64,000 bases of DNA from Flammeovirgaceae bacterium UBA2786 (GCA_002352225.1 DEIA01000042.1:32149-96148), one strand, 5' to 3'; counted from the stretch's first letter, positions 54,863 through 64,000 are shown. Numbers and translations are program-made. Notes: a model not told the origin generated them from the sequence alone.

Positions 54863-56085
54863 CTTAGTTTTAACATTGCTAGTGAAAGAATAGCCATAAG
54901 AATACCCACAATCCAAAAGCGTGTTACAATTTTGGCTTCGTGAATATTTTTCTTTTGATAATGGTGATGCAAGGGCGACATCAGAAAAACTCTACGCCCC
55001 TCTCCATACTTTTTCTTGGTGTATTTGAAATACGATACCTGTATAATCACCGAAAGGTTTTCAATCAGAAACACACCGCATAACAATGGAATCATTAACT
55101 CTTTGCGAACCGCTAAAGCAAGCACTGCAATAATTCCTCCTAACGACAAACTGCCGGTATCGCCCATAAACACCTGGGCCGGGTATGCATTATACCAGAG
55201 AAACCCTAAACATGCTCCTACAAAGGCGGTACAAAAAATTACCAACTCGCCAAGATTAGGAATGTACATGATGTTGAGGTACGAGCTAAAGTCTACCCGA
55301 CCTGAGAGATAAGCAAAGATGGCTAGTGTTAATCCGATAATAGCCGATGTTCCCGCAGCAAGCCCGTCAATTCCATCTGTAATATTTGCGCCATTTGAAA
55401 CTGCTGTAATAATGAGTATCACAATGAGTGTATAAACAATCCAGGTGTAGTGCTTATCTAAAAAAGGAAGAATGTCTCCATAGTCAAACTCATTGTTCTT
55501 AAAAAACGGCACCGTTGTTGTCATCGATTTAACATCGCGATATTCCAGCTTCGAACCCTCTGCAGGTTGAATGATTAATGTACTTGCGCTGGTAGCCGGG
55601 CGTACTTCGCGCACTACTACGTTATCATTGAAGTATAACGTAAGGCCAACAATAAGCCCGATGGTTACCTGACCTACAATTTTAAAACGACCTGCCAGTC
55701 CTTCTTTATTCTTTTTGAATACTTTAATATAGTCATCGAGAAAACCAATTAAGCCCAGCCAGATAGTAGTGGCGATTAACAAGATTACATAGACGTTATC
55801 TAACCTCGCCATTAATAATGTGGGGATAAGGATTGCGGCAATAATAATAAGACCACCCATTGTAGGGGTGCCCTTTTTCTGCAACTGTCCTTCCAAACCT
55901 AAATCGCGGATATCTTCTCCTACCTGCTTTCTGCGCAAGTAGTTAATTAAAGTTTTGCCAAAAGTAATGGTGATCATTAAGGACAATACAGCGGCTGCAC
56001 CCGCCCGGAAAGAAATGTATTGAAACAATCCTGCTCCTGGCAAATCAAAACTTCTTTCGATATAGTCGAAAAGATAGTACAGCAT
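54859..56085 (-). CDS. mraY: Phospho-N-acetylmuramoyl-pentapeptide transferase MraY
   Basis: Integral membrane enzyme that makes lipid I from UDP-MurNAc-pentapeptide and undecaprenyl phosphate. Motifs are QKKGTPTMGGLIII, LGLIGFLDDYIKVFKKN (catalytic Asp pair), NITDGIDGLAAG, and VFMGDTGSLSLGG; the end has SPLHHHYQ. It is 408 residues because of an extra periplasmic stretch near residues 160-215 (VREVRPATSASTL...). That insertion is usual in Bacteroidota MraY. It overlaps both neighbours. Confidence 0.97.
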   Translation of the reverse strand: MLYYLFDYIERSFDLPGAGLFQYISFRAGAAAVLSLMITITFGKTLINYLRRKQVGEDIRDLGLEGQLQKKGTPTMGGLIIIAAILIPTLLMARLDNVYVILLIATTIWLGLIGFLDDYIKVFKKNKEGLAGRFKIVGQVTIGLIVGLTLYFNDNVVVREVRPATSASTLIIQPAEGSKLEYRDVKSMTTTVPFFKNNEFDYGDILPFLDKHYTWIVYTLIVILIITAVSNGANITDGIDGLAAGTSAIIGLTLAIFAYLSGRVDFSSYLNIMYIPNLGELVIFCTAFVGACLGFLWYNAYPAQVFMGDTGSLSLGGIIAVLALAVRKELMIPLLCGVFLIENLSVIIQVSYFKYTKKKYGEGRRVFLMSPLHHHYQKKNIHEAKIVTRFWIVGILMAILSLAMLKLR

Positions 56086-57548
56086 TAATTACTAAACAGT
56101 TTAATCATCCGGGCCAAAACTTCTTTATCATCAAAAGGGTGTTTCACTCCTTTAATTTCCTGGTAATTCTCATGGCCTTTTCCGGCTACCAGCACAATGT
56201 CTTTTTCATTCGCCATCATACAGGCTGTTTTAATAGCTTCTTCGCGATCAACCAGTACTAATGTTTTCTTTGCTTCAGAGGGGCCTACGCCTTTCTGCAT
56301 TTCGCGAATAATTTCCATCGGATCTTCACTACGCGGGTTATCGGATGTAAGAATTACTTTGTTAGAATATTTACAGGCAATAGCTGCCATAAGGGGGCGT
56401 TTGGTTCTGTCGCGATCGCCTCCACAACCCACCACAGAAATTACCTGTTCATTTCCTGAACGGAAATGCTCTATGGTCTCCAACACATTCTTCAGTGCAT
56501 CTGGTGTATGGGCATAGTCAACAATAGCCGTAAACTTCGAACCCGGTAATATCAATTCAAACCTTCCTGAAGCTCCTGTTAAAGCTGAAAGTTTCATTAA
56601 CACCAGTTCCGCATCTTCGCCTAATAAAGATGCGGCACCATAAACTGCCAATAAGTTGTAGGCGTTAAAATCACCTATAAGTTTAAACCACACACTTCGC
56701 TCGGCAATTTCAAGTTCTAATCCTTCAATCGCGTTTGTTATAATTTTTCCTTTGAAATCGGCCATCTTCTTTAGGCCATAGGTTAGTTTACGGGCTTTGG
56801 TATTTTGCAACATTACCATACCACGTTTATCATCTATATTTATTAAGGCGAATGCATCGGGAGAAAGACCATCAAAAAAGCCCTTCTTTGCCCTAATGTA
56901 ACTTTCAAAGGTGTGGTGATAATCGAGATGATCGTGTGTGATATTGGTAAACAATCCGCCTGTAAAATTCAATCCTTCTATCCGGCCCTGATCTACAGCA
57001 TGCGAACTCACCTCCATAAAACAATGCGTGCAATTTTCGGCCAGCATTTGAAGTAACAACTCGTTAATCTGAATTGGATCGGGAGTTGTGTGTGTGGCTA
57101 CTATTTCTTTATCCACAATTTTATTCACAACTGTGGATAACATTCCGCATCGATACCCCAGTGACGAAAACAATTTAAACAACAAGGTAGCTACGGTTGT
57201 TTTTCCGTTTGTGCCTGTAACACCAATTAACTTAAGCTTTGCAGAAGGGTTTCCGTAAAAATTACCAGCTATAATACCAAGCGCTTTTGCACTCTCTTTA
57301 ACTGTAACATAGGTAATTTGTTCAGCAGTAGCGTCAGGAAGTTTTTCGCAAACAATAGCAACCGCTCCGCTTGCAACCGATTTTTCAATATACGTGTGTC
57401 CATCCGACTGCGTACCTTTCACAGCAACAAATAAAAATCCAGGCTTCACATTGCGCGAATCGAAAGCAATGCCCTTCACTTCTACATTCATATTACCTGA
57501 AGTAGATGTAATGTGCACTTTATATAATATGTCTTTCAGTTCTGCCAT
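56085..57548 (-). CDS. murE: UDP-MurNAc-tripeptide synthetase MurE (meso-DAP type)
   Basis: Adds the third residue of the stem peptide. The ATP loop is GVTGTNGKTTVATLL near residue 110; carbamylated-Lys and Mur motifs are normal. The specificity motif DNPRSEDP near residue 405 indicates meso-diaminopimelate rather than lysine. Length is 487 residues. It overlaps ftsI and mraY by 1 bp each. No murF lies in the cluster. Confidence 0.96.
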   Translation of the reverse strand: MAELKDILYKVHITSTSGNMNVEVKGIAFDSRNVKPGFLFVAVKGTQSDGHTYIEKSVASGAVAIVCEKLPDATAEQITYVTVKESAKALGIIAGNFYGNPSAKLKLIGVTGTNGKTTVATLLFKLFSSLGYRCGMLSTVVNKIVDKEIVATHTTPDPIQINELLLQMLAENCTHCFMEVSSHAVDQGRIEGLNFTGGLFTNITHDHLDYHHTFESYIRAKKGFFDGLSPDAFALINIDDKRGMVMLQNTKARKLTYGLKKMADFKGKIITNAIEGLELEIAERSVWFKLIGDFNAYNLLAVYGAASLLGEDAELVLMKLSALTGASGRFELILPGSKFTAIVDYAHTPDALKNVLETIEHFRSGNEQVISVVGCGGDRDRTKRPLMAAIACKYSNKVILTSDNPRSEDPMEIIREMQKGVGPSEAKKTLVLVDREEAIKTACMMANEKDIVLVAGKGHENYQEIKGVKHPFDDKEVLARMIKLFSN

Positions 57549-59638
57549 TATCCTAATCGCACATAAATTCTTGAGCCTTTAGAAACTTTTGTTCCGGGAG
57601 TGAGTGATTGCTGTGTAACACGCCCCTTCCCTTCAAACGAAACCTGCAACCCTGATTTTTCTAATAGATAAACTGCATCGCGATATGTCATGCCCATAAC
57701 ATCGGGTACGTGATCTTTAACAACCTCATTCTTTTTCCAAACCACTGCATTACCATTTTTGGTTGCCCTAATCCACTCCTCTTCGGTGGAGGAATGATTT
57801 GAAATCCCCAACTCATTACTTAGGCGGGTAAGCTCCTCCTGGTTGCCCGCACGGATAACCGGAAATACTCCAGGCTCCTGCACTTGCCTTTTCTCCATAG
57901 CGAGATGCAGGTTGATATCGCGCGAATAAATATTATCGGCAATGTCTTTAAACACCGGGCCCGCCACATTGTTTCCATATTGATAAAACCCACGTGGGTT
58001 CTTAATCAATACAATTGCAGAATATTTTGGAGCATGAGCCGGGAAATATCCTACAAACGAAGTGATGTATCGTTTTTCATATTTACCATTGATCAGAATC
58101 TGGGCCGTACCTGTTTTACCGGCAATACGATAATGCGCATTTTTCAAATTCATGGCCGTTCCGTTTTCAACTACACCTTCAAGCAAGAGCTTTAGTTTAT
58201 TCAATGTATTGTTCGAGCAAATTTTACCGGCTATACGTTCCGTTTCAAAATCTCGCTTAACGTTATCGGCTTTACTAACCGAGGTAACAAAAACAGGTTT
58301 TATCATTTTACCATCGTTGGCAATGGCGTTGTATAATGTGAGCGTGTGTAAGGGTGTCATCTCAAGTCCATAACCATATGCCATCCACGGCAGTGTAATG
58401 CCACTCCAGTCTTTTGAATTGGGTCGGGGAATTTTAGGGTAAGCTTCGCCCGACACCTGTACCCCTAATGGTTTTGATAACTTCAGGTTATCTACATACT
58501 CCAAAAAACGTGATGGCTTAGTACCGAAATATTTATCGGTAAGTTTAGCCATGGCTACATTTGATGAAAGCTCGAATGATTGCTGCACGGTTATTTTACC
58601 ATAGCCGCCTTCGTGGTGATCGCGTACTTTGCGATTATAAAATGTATACTCGCCATTGCCAGTATTAATGGTGTCGTCTAATTGCAGGTTGGTGTCTTCC
58701 AGTAAAGCAAGCATGGTTACCAACTTAAATGTTGATCCTGGTTCCATCGAACCTCCTACTGCATGGTTGAATTTTTCGTAGAAGCCCCCGTGCCCATCAC
58801 TACTTAGGTTTGAGATGGCTTTAATATGTCCGGTCTTTACTTCCATCACCACTACTGTGCCATCATCGGCATTGTGTTTTTGCATGGCATTGTAAAGCGA
58901 AGTTTCGGCCACATCCTGCAGATTAATATCAATAGTAGTGTGAATGTCTAATCCATTTATGGCCTTTGTGTTGTTACCATCAAACACAGGTTTCCAGGTG
59001 CCTCCTGCAATTTTCTGAAACAGCGCTTCTCCATCCTGGCCACCTAATACATCGTCAAAACTGTATTCAAGGCCTGCCCCTTTTCCATCTTCGTTTACAA
59101 AACCAACTGTTCTTCTACTCAGGTTTGAGAAAGGTCTGTACCGCACATCAATCTTTTCGAATATTACTCCGCCTCTGTACCGGCCATTACGGAAAATGGG
59201 CCAACTCATCATTTCCTTTTTTGCCTGATAGTTTATTTGCTTGCGGTTAAGCACCAGGTATTGCTTGCCTGCTGTGCGGGCATCTTTTAACATTTGTTTG
59301 TACTCTGCAGCAGACCGGTCTCTATAATATCCCGAAAGCAGGAAACTCAATGAATCTATACCTGCCCTAAAAATTTCCGGACTGGCAAGTGTAGGGTCAA
59401 TAGCTACTTTGTAAAAAGGCAGGCTTGTTGCAAGTAAACTTCCGTTATCAGAATAAATGTTACCCCTTGTGGCTTTTACTTTTTTGTAATCAAAGTTTAT
59501 TTCTTCACTCAGTTTTTCCCACTTCGATCCATCAACCACCTGGATATGCCCGATTTTTGCGGCTACACAAATAGCAAAAATCATGATACCCAAAAAGGCT
59601 ACCCGAACACGTACTAATATGGATTTCTTAATATTCAC
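57548..59638 (-). CDS. ftsI: Septal penicillin-binding protein (FtsI/PBP2x-like) with PASTA domain
   Basis: Class B transpeptidase of the divisome (696 residues). It has one N-terminal helix, a pedestal domain (RGNIYSDNGSLLA), the catalytic S302-x-x-K305 (GSTFK), SSN (ELSSNVAM) and KTGT (IAGKTGTAQ). A C-terminal PASTA domain begins VPDVMGMTYRDAVYLLEKSG. A PASTA end is unlike E. coli FtsI and resembles Gram-positive PBP2x; it is common in Bacteroidota. It overlaps ftsL by 11 bp. Confidence 0.96.
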   Translation of the reverse strand: MNIKKSILVRVRVAFLGIMIFAICVAAKIGHIQVVDGSKWEKLSEEINFDYKKVKATRGNIYSDNGSLLATSLPFYKVAIDPTLASPEIFRAGIDSLSFLLSGYYRDRSAAEYKQMLKDARTAGKQYLVLNRKQINYQAKKEMMSWPIFRNGRYRGGVIFEKIDVRYRPFSNLSRRTVGFVNEDGKGAGLEYSFDDVLGGQDGEALFQKIAGGTWKPVFDGNNTKAINGLDIHTTIDINLQDVAETSLYNAMQKHNADDGTVVVMEVKTGHIKAISNLSSDGHGGFYEKFNHAVGGSMEPGSTFKLVTMLALLEDTNLQLDDTINTGNGEYTFYNRKVRDHHEGGYGKITVQQSFELSSNVAMAKLTDKYFGTKPSRFLEYVDNLKLSKPLGVQVSGEAYPKIPRPNSKDWSGITLPWMAYGYGLEMTPLHTLTLYNAIANDGKMIKPVFVTSVSKADNVKRDFETERIAGKICSNNTLNKLKLLLEGVVENGTAMNLKNAHYRIAGKTGTAQILINGKYEKRYITSFVGYFPAHAPKYSAIVLIKNPRGFYQYGNNVAGPVFKDIADNIYSRDINLHLAMEKRQVQEPGVFPVIRAGNQEELTRLSNELGISNHSSTEEEWIRATKNGNAVVWKKNEVVKDHVPDVMGMTYRDAVYLLEKSGLQVSFEGKGRVTQQSLTPGTKVSKGSRIYVRLG

Positions 59639-60032
59639 TTCTGTCTACAACTACTTTAAATGGAGGATTTAAACTTTCCTTCAATCCTAATTCTTTTACC
59701 CTGCGTGCAACTTCACTTTGTTTGCTGGCATACATAATATCGGCCTTCAGCGTAGTGTAGTCTGCGCGCAAATCTTCTACATCGCTTTGCAGCCTGTCAA
59801 TCTTGCGTGTGGTTTTTTCTGCAAAGTGAGTGTTGCTGATGTAGATTAAACTTAACAGCACCACAAACAAAATTTTAGGTAGATATTGAACCGGAAAGCC
59901 CTCTTCGAAATAGGATTCCAGTTTCATTTTCTTCTCTAACCCCGAAAAAAGGCTTGGCCCCGGAGCCGATGCCTTACTCTTAGCTTCGTTTCCTCTTACG
60001 GGCTCCAGTACTTTAAATTTATTCTCGCTCAT
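59628..60032 (-). CDS. ftsL: FtsL-like divisome protein
   Basis: A 134-residue bitopic protein with a ~50-residue cytoplasmic tail and a single helix (LPKILFVVLLSLIYISNTHFA). A coiled coil follows (TTRKIDRLQSDVEDLRADYTTLKADI) and then VARRVKELGLKE, the usual FtsL end. Assigned by layout and its place between rsmH and ftsI, since FtsL sequences diverge strongly. Confidence 0.82.
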   Translation of the reverse strand: MSENKFKVLEPVRGNEAKSKASAPGPSLFSGLEKKMKLESYFEEGFPVQYLPKILFVVLLSLIYISNTHFAEKTTRKIDRLQSDVEDLRADYTTLKADIMYASKQSEVARRVKELGLKESLNPPFKVVVDRSEY

Positions 60033-60973
60033 TTCTCTATTCGTTCTGCAACCCGCAGTTTTGCACTGCGGGCACGTTTGTTTTCTTCTACTTCTTTTTC
60101 CGATGCCTCAATTGGCTTTCGGGTTATTGCCTGAAAGGGTTTAATCGGGTTGCCGTAGAAATCTTTCTCTACCTCTCCGAACACCTTTCCGGTGTTGATA
60201 TAATTCTTAACCATTCTGTCTTCCAGCGAGTGATAACTCATAATCACTAATCGACCCCCGGGTTTTATTACTTCGCCACATTGGTGCAAAAAGTCTTCAA
60301 GTGCTTTCATCTCTGCGTTAACTTCGATGCGTAGCGCCTGAAACACCTGGGCGAAATATTTGTGCTCTTTACCGCGTGGAGCAATACTTTGCAGTGCGTT
60401 CTTTAATTCGAGGGTAGTGCCTAATGGTTTTTGTGTACGGGCTACAACTACTGCTTTGGCTGCTGTGCGGGCATTTTTTAATTCGCCATACATACCAAAA
60501 ATCCGGTGCAGGTCTTCTTCGTTGTATTCGTTTAGAATAGTAGCTGCAGTCTGCTTGCTTTTGCGATCCATACGCATATCAAGCGGGCCTTCAAACCGGG
60601 TTGAAAAACCTCGTTCGGGCGAATCGATCTGGTGCGAAGAAATTCCCAGATCGGCCAAAAGGCCATCAACCTGTGTTACCCCATTCAACTTCAAATACTG
60701 TTTCATGTATCGGAAGTTTGCCTGACAAAATGTAAAAGAACGACTTTGAATATTTTCAGCTTGTCGCTTTGCGTCTTCGTCCTGATCGAAAGCAATTAAC
60801 CGGCCCTCCATCAGGTGTTCGAGAATTTTTAAACTGTGACCACCCCCTCCAAATGTTACATCTACATACACACCATCTGCTTTCAGATTGAGTGCTTCGA
60901 TACATTCAGCCAACATCACAGGCCTGTGATAGCTACTGGTTGCCGGTGGTTGGATGCTGGATGTCTTACTCAT
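60029..60973 (-). CDS. rsmH: 16S rRNA m4C1402 methyltransferase RsmH
   Basis: SAM-dependent N4-methylation of C1402 in 16S rRNA. Markers are YHRPVMLAECIEAL, the SAM loop YVDVTFGGGGHSLKIL, DGLLADLGISSHQID, and MSYHSLEDRMVKNYI. The length of 314 residues is normal. It is the second gene of the dcw cluster, 33 bp after mraZ, and overlaps ftsL by 4 bp. Confidence 0.97.
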   Translation of the reverse strand: MSKTSSIQPPATSSYHRPVMLAECIEALNLKADGVYVDVTFGGGGHSLKILEHLMEGRLIAFDQDEDAKRQAENIQSRSFTFCQANFRYMKQYLKLNGVTQVDGLLADLGISSHQIDSPERGFSTRFEGPLDMRMDRKSKQTAATILNEYNEEDLHRIFGMYGELKNARTAAKAVVVARTQKPLGTTLELKNALQSIAPRGKEHKYFAQVFQALRIEVNAEMKALEDFLHQCGEVIKPGGRLVIMSYHSLEDRMVKNYINTGKVFGEVEKDFYGNPIKPFQAITRKPIEASEKEVEENKRARSAKLRVAERIEK

Positions 60974-61006
60974 ATTTCTGTTCCAGTATCTTTTTCCTGC
61001 TGCCAG

Positions 61007-61456
61007 TTACTCGTTCAGGTATTTTTCAGCCAGTTTCGACAATTCACCAGGGTCTTGGATCAGGTGCTTCTCATACACTGTAGGATTCCAGACTTCAACT
61101 TTACTGCCTGTGCCAACCAGCATCGCTTCTTTCTCGACCTGGGCATAGGCCAGCATGTTTTTGGGTATCAGAAACCGGCCATTACTGTCCAGCTCTATGG
61201 TAACTACCCCCGACAAAAAGCTGCGCTGTAAATCGCGAAACTCTTTGTTGAACTCGCTGAGTCCTGAAATTTTTGAGAAGACCTTTTTGAACTCCACCAT
61301 TGGGTAAATAATGAGGCATTGCTCAAAACCACGCCTGATCACAAGCTCCTGCACCCCACCCTCAGGCTCGGGCAACTGAGCTTTGATCCGCGCAGGCAGA
61401 ACCAATCTGCCTTTGGCATCAAGCTTACACTCATATTCACTGGTGAAGAAAGTCAT
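61007..61456 (-). CDS. mraZ: Transcriptional regulator MraZ
   Basis: DNA-binding protein of 149 residues with two SpoVT-AbrB-type domains; each has the D-x-x-G-R motif (DAKGRLVLP near residue 13 and DSNGRFLIP near 100). It represses the dcw operon in the bacteria studied. The ATG at 61456 (MTFFTSEYECKLDAKG) is the family start; the longer frame from 61516 would run through the operator repeats and is not credible. A matching operator lies 38-77 bp upstream. Confidence 0.96.
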   Translation of the reverse strand: MTFFTSEYECKLDAKGRLVLPARIKAQLPEPEGGVQELVIRRGFEQCLIIYPMVEFKKVFSKISGLSEFNKEFRDLQRSFLSGVVTIELDSNGRFLIPKNMLAYAQVEKEAMLVGTGSKVEVWNPTVYEKHLIQDPGELSKLAEKYLNE

Positions 61457-61493
61457 GACTTGTAGTGGTTGTCTATTTCTCCTAAGCAAACTT

Positions 61494-61533
61494 AAGTAAC
61501 TTTCAACCACTTTCAACCACTTTAACCCACTTT
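61494..61533 (-). promoter_or_regulatory. MraZ operator: tandem 10-bp AAAGTG boxes
   Basis: On the minus strand the sequence is AAAGTGGGTT, AAAGTGGTTG, AAAGTGGTTG, AAAGTTACTT in exact 10-bp steps, ending 37 bp before the mraZ ATG. Known MraZ sites are direct repeats of a G/T-rich box at about 10-bp period (AAAGTG in Mollicutes, TGGGN in E. coli). Three boxes fit AAAGTGG; the fourth is degenerate. Confidence 0.85.
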
Positions 61534-61967
61534 TTTACATTTTTCATGTGATTTGTTACAAAATATTAAGCCTTCAAGTCATACCTATTTCATAATAGTC
61601 TGATTATCAATTATTTGATTTTTAGACTCTGATGACTAGAGCAAATGGCTAAACTGAATGAAAAATGTGCTGAACTTGACTGGGGATTTCCTCCCAGTTA
61701 CCCTGTTAGGTTACAATAAGCCCGGTAAGTTTTAGTAATAGATTTCGGAAAGATGAAGGTATCCACACCCATAAAACCCTTCCTCCTGTAGAGGGGCCGG
61801 GTTAAGTCTTATGAGAAACAGGTATTAAACGGTAAACCTATCTATTTACATGCCCGTTGGATTATTCTGAGAAAAGAAGTAATCCTTAACCCTTCATACT
61901 ATTTTATAGGACAAAAAATAATCTTAGCCCTGAAACAATCAACCTGATACTTTGTTTCAGTTGTTAC
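61534..61967. other. Intergenic region upstream of mraZ
   Basis: About 430 bp with no supportable gene. The 100 bp next to the operator are AT-rich (minus-strand TAATATTTTGTAAC about 20-35 bp above the boxes) and probably hold the dcw promoter, but no exact TAnnTTTG with a TTG was found. Nothing else recognisable is seen. Confidence 0.5.
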
Positions 61968-61973
61968 AAAAAA

Positions 61974-62001
61974 CAACCGCCAGGCTTTCGCCTGGCGGTT
62001 G
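61974..62001 (-). terminator. Rho-independent terminator of the M28 peptidase gene
   Basis: A perfect 12-bp stem (caaccgccaggc with gcctggcggttg) and a 4-base loop are followed on the minus strand by a T6 run. It lies 22 bp after the stop codon. Confidence 0.9.
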
Positions 62002-62023
62002 AAAAAATTATTTGTTATTGCTA

Positions 62024-63601
62024 TTAGTTTAACCCACCCTTGCGTGTTGGTTTTCCCATTTGCGGCCACTGACCGGGTTCACCGGTTCGGGGGTTAATGG
62101 GCAATACAATCTTCTCGCGCGATGTTTTGTTTGGGTCTTCGCATGCCTGATATACCAAAATGGCAGTAAGGATGGCGTTGTTGCGCACATCATCAAATAC
62201 AATTTTATCGTAAGTGTCTAAGTTTGTATGCCAGGTAAAAGTTCCATAGTCCCAACTCAAAGAACTTAATGAGAAACCCGGTGCACCTGCCGCAACGAAG
62301 GAGGCAAAATCAGAACCACCTCCACCCGGGCTGCCCGGGAAGTTAGTTTCTAATCCTTCTTTATACTCACGCGGCACTTTGTAAAGCCAGCGTGTAATAA
62401 ATTCATATGCATGCAGGTAACCCTGGCCGCTTATGTTTGTAACACGACCTGTACCATTATCCTGGTTAAACAATGCCTGTAGATTCGCTACAATTTCCGG
62501 ATGATCTTCTACAAATGCACGTGATCCATTCAGCCCCTGCTCTTCGCTGCCCCAATGACCAACCAGAATGGTGCGTTTAGGATTTGGGTAAACTTTTTTA
62601 AGAATACGCATTGCTTCCATCATTACCAATGTGCCTGTTCCATTATCGGTAGCACCTGTACCTCCATCCCACGAATCGAAGTGTGCAGAAAGCATTACAT
62701 ATTCGTTTGGTTTTTCAGAGCCTTTGATTTCAGCAACGGTATTCAACGTAGGTACCACACCCGTTTCTTTCGAATCGGCACGCACACTAATTTTGGGGGC
62801 ACTGCCCGATTCAGCCAACCGATACAACAATCCATAATCCTCAATCATTAAATCGATAGTGGGTACTTTCTTTGTACGTGCACCAAAAATTTTATTTGAA
62901 CCAGACCAGCGCGACCAGTAGCTCATTACAATACCGGCAGCACCGGCATTTTCAAGTACTGTTGGCAGGCTGGCTGTAGTCTTGCCCGTTTTCCGTATGC
63001 GTTCGTTCCAGGCGTTGGTTAAATCCGTACGCTCTTTTTTCATCTTTTCGATGGATTCTTTTTTGCCAAATTTATCCCAGTTGTCATCGGTACGGCCGGT
63101 AGGTTGGTTCATCGAGATCATCACAAATTTTCCTTTTACAGAAGGCAACCAGTTTTTGAATGCCACTGAGTCGGCTAAATCCGGTACAATCACCACATCA
63201 CCGGTAACGGTTTTGCCTTTTGTACTTGGGCTCCATGCCAATTGTTGGCCTGCCAGTGATTTAGTCCAAGGTGCTACCATATCGATGTGCGTAATGCCGC
63301 GTTCCCAACCGCGCCACTCACCCCACTTTTCGTTGCGGGCAGCAATTCCCCAATTGGTATATTTAGCTACAGCCCAATCGTGTGCCTGCTGCATTTTTGG
63401 TGAGCCCACTAACCGCGGCCCTATTCCATCCATTAATTCGTGACCTAATTTCTCAAGTTGCGAGTTTTCTGTTGCCTCTTTAATAATGGCATCTACAATA
63501 GCATCTTTAGGTGCTTGTGGTGGTTGCCCGAAAGGCGGTTGTGCCTGAGCAACGCCAACAACAAGCAGCATTACCCATAAAAAAGGTATAATTCTTTTCA
63601 T
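62024..63601 (-). CDS. Exported M28 family metallopeptidase
   Basis: The 525-residue product has a signal peptide (MKRIIPFLWVMLLVVGVAQAQ). A PA-type insert lies in the middle (GDVVIVPDLADSVAFK...), and the zinc peptidase domain begins near residue 305. It has the metal ligands in LSAHFDSWDGGTGATDNGTG (His, Asp), WGSEEQGLNGSRAF (Glu pair) and a later Asp/His pair (GSDFASF, TWHTNLDTYDKI). It is an aminopeptidase or carboxypeptidase of the PSMA/Q-type group, probably periplasmic or secreted; no T9SS C-terminal domain seen. Single gene with its own terminator. Confidence 0.9.
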   Translation of the reverse strand: MKRIIPFLWVMLLVVGVAQAQPPFGQPPQAPKDAIVDAIIKEATENSQLEKLGHELMDGIGPRLVGSPKMQQAHDWAVAKYTNWGIAARNEKWGEWRGWERGITHIDMVAPWTKSLAGQQLAWSPSTKGKTVTGDVVIVPDLADSVAFKNWLPSVKGKFVMISMNQPTGRTDDNWDKFGKKESIEKMKKERTDLTNAWNERIRKTGKTTASLPTVLENAGAAGIVMSYWSRWSGSNKIFGARTKKVPTIDLMIEDYGLLYRLAESGSAPKISVRADSKETGVVPTLNTVAEIKGSEKPNEYVMLSAHFDSWDGGTGATDNGTGTLVMMEAMRILKKVYPNPKRTILVGHWGSEEQGLNGSRAFVEDHPEIVANLQALFNQDNGTGRVTNISGQGYLHAYEFITRWLYKVPREYKEGLETNFPGSPGGGGSDFASFVAAGAPGFSLSSLSWDYGTFTWHTNLDTYDKIVFDDVRNNAILTAILVYQACEDPNKTSREKIVLPINPRTGEPGQWPQMGKPTRKGGLN

Positions 63602-63721
63602 ATCAATAAATTTATTTCAAGGGTGTAAAATACCGGATTTATCTCAATTGGCATTAAGGAATAATAGCAGGGGCAGAATAGTTTTTTGGAAGGCGATTAG
63701 GCGTCAAGACACCTTAAGGTA

Positions 63722-64000
63722 TCAGACGCCTAAGACTTCATCTGTATGTTCGCCAAAATGAGGTGGTGGCAAAAGGCTTATTGCCTGCCGGTTGCTGGCT
63801 ACAAAATTGGCTACCCCAAACAGGCTTCTGTTTGTTAACAGAAGTTGTTTTGCCTCTTCCATCTCAAATACATCGACCACGGTTTGAATGATACCCGCTG
63901 GAATTTTTTTATTATGAATAGCGTGCATCAACTCAGCCGATTCAAAATTTGAAATAGCAACCGCTAACAATTCATTTAATGCTGCCCGGTGAACAACCCG
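63722..64000 (-). CDS. CaiB/BaiF CoA-transferase, C-terminal end only (cut by window edge)
   Basis: The minus-strand frame is open from the window edge (RVVHRAALNELLAVAIS...) for 92 codons to a stop at 63722. The pattern of helix, KKIPAGIIQTVVDVF, and a final PPPHFGEHTDEVLG is the typical end of family III CoA-transferases, which move CoA between carboxylic acids. The catalytic Asp lies outside the window, so substrate cannot be guessed. Confidence 0.8.
   Translation of the reverse strand, partial: RVVHRAALNELLAVAISNFESAELMHAIHNKKIPAGIIQTVVDVFEMEEAKQLLLTNRSLFGVANFVASNRQAISLLPPPHFGEHTDEVLGV

Noticed and set aside
61457..61516. Extended N-terminus of MraZ
   Set aside because: It would translate through the operator repeats; the family start is the Met at 61456.
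1..64000. CRISPR arrays, tRNA and rRNA genes
   Set aside because: No regularly spaced short direct repeats, tRNA T-loop/acceptor patterns or rRNA segments were found on reading; a covariance-model search was not possible here.

Overview
The window is a chromosomal segment of a Bacteroidota bacterium, most likely from the order Cytophagales. The evidence is a set of family-level hallmarks: a PorX-type response regulator with a PglZ domain (type IX secretion regulation), a fused LpxC-FabZ protein, a three-gene sdhCAB operon, DUF4296, DUF3822 and DUF1573 proteins, Bat-like vWA proteins, and promoters that resemble the Bacteroidota TTG / TAnnTTTG type. Genus cannot be fixed from sequence reading alone. 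Almost all of the DNA is coding.

Positions 1-31300 are mainly housekeeping genes. They comprise a cut-off MFS transporter; valS; a minus-strand operon porX-tsaE-ald-hypothetical; an HD phosphohydrolase; a lipid A operon lpxD-lpxC/fabZ-lpxA with an overlapping orphan ABC ATPase; mutS2 and a DUF4296 lipoprotein; a DUF58/vWA 'Bat-like' operon; a LysE exporter; a GH3-type adenylase; two NUDIX hydrolases; coaD; pyrE; a sugar porter; a CAP-domain protein; and a large BNR/sortilin-like exported protein.

Positions 31300-36580 are the accessory part. It has a REP-like double-hairpin element, two neighbouring LPP20-like lipoproteins, a small lipoprotein, and then an AT-rich insert. The insert carries a six-repeat kelch lipoprotein and a small membrane protein. 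It also holds two near-identical 139-bp palindromic repeats. It is bordered on the left by a decayed copy of the last ~24 codons of sdhB and on the right by the intact sdhB 3' end. This arrangement is the most unusual structure in the window.

Positions 36580-45200 hold sdhCAB, a possible 35-residue membrane peptide, a DNA polymerase III alpha subunit with an N-terminal DEDDh proofreading exonuclease, thioredoxin, and a 128-bp MITE-like element with perfect 18-bp terminal inverted repeats.

Positions 46000-61540 are a complete division and cell wall (dcw) cluster on the minus strand, in the order mraZ-rsmH-ftsL-ftsI-murE-mraY-murD-ftsW-murG-murC-ftsQ-ftsA-ftsZ. It is headed by a 10-bp-period MraZ-type operator. 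It covers most cytoplasmic and membrane steps of peptidoglycan precursor synthesis (murF and ddl are not in it) and the core divisome. The window ends with an exported M28 peptidase and the 3' end of a CaiB/BaiF CoA-transferase gene. No tRNA, rRNA or CRISPR array was seen.
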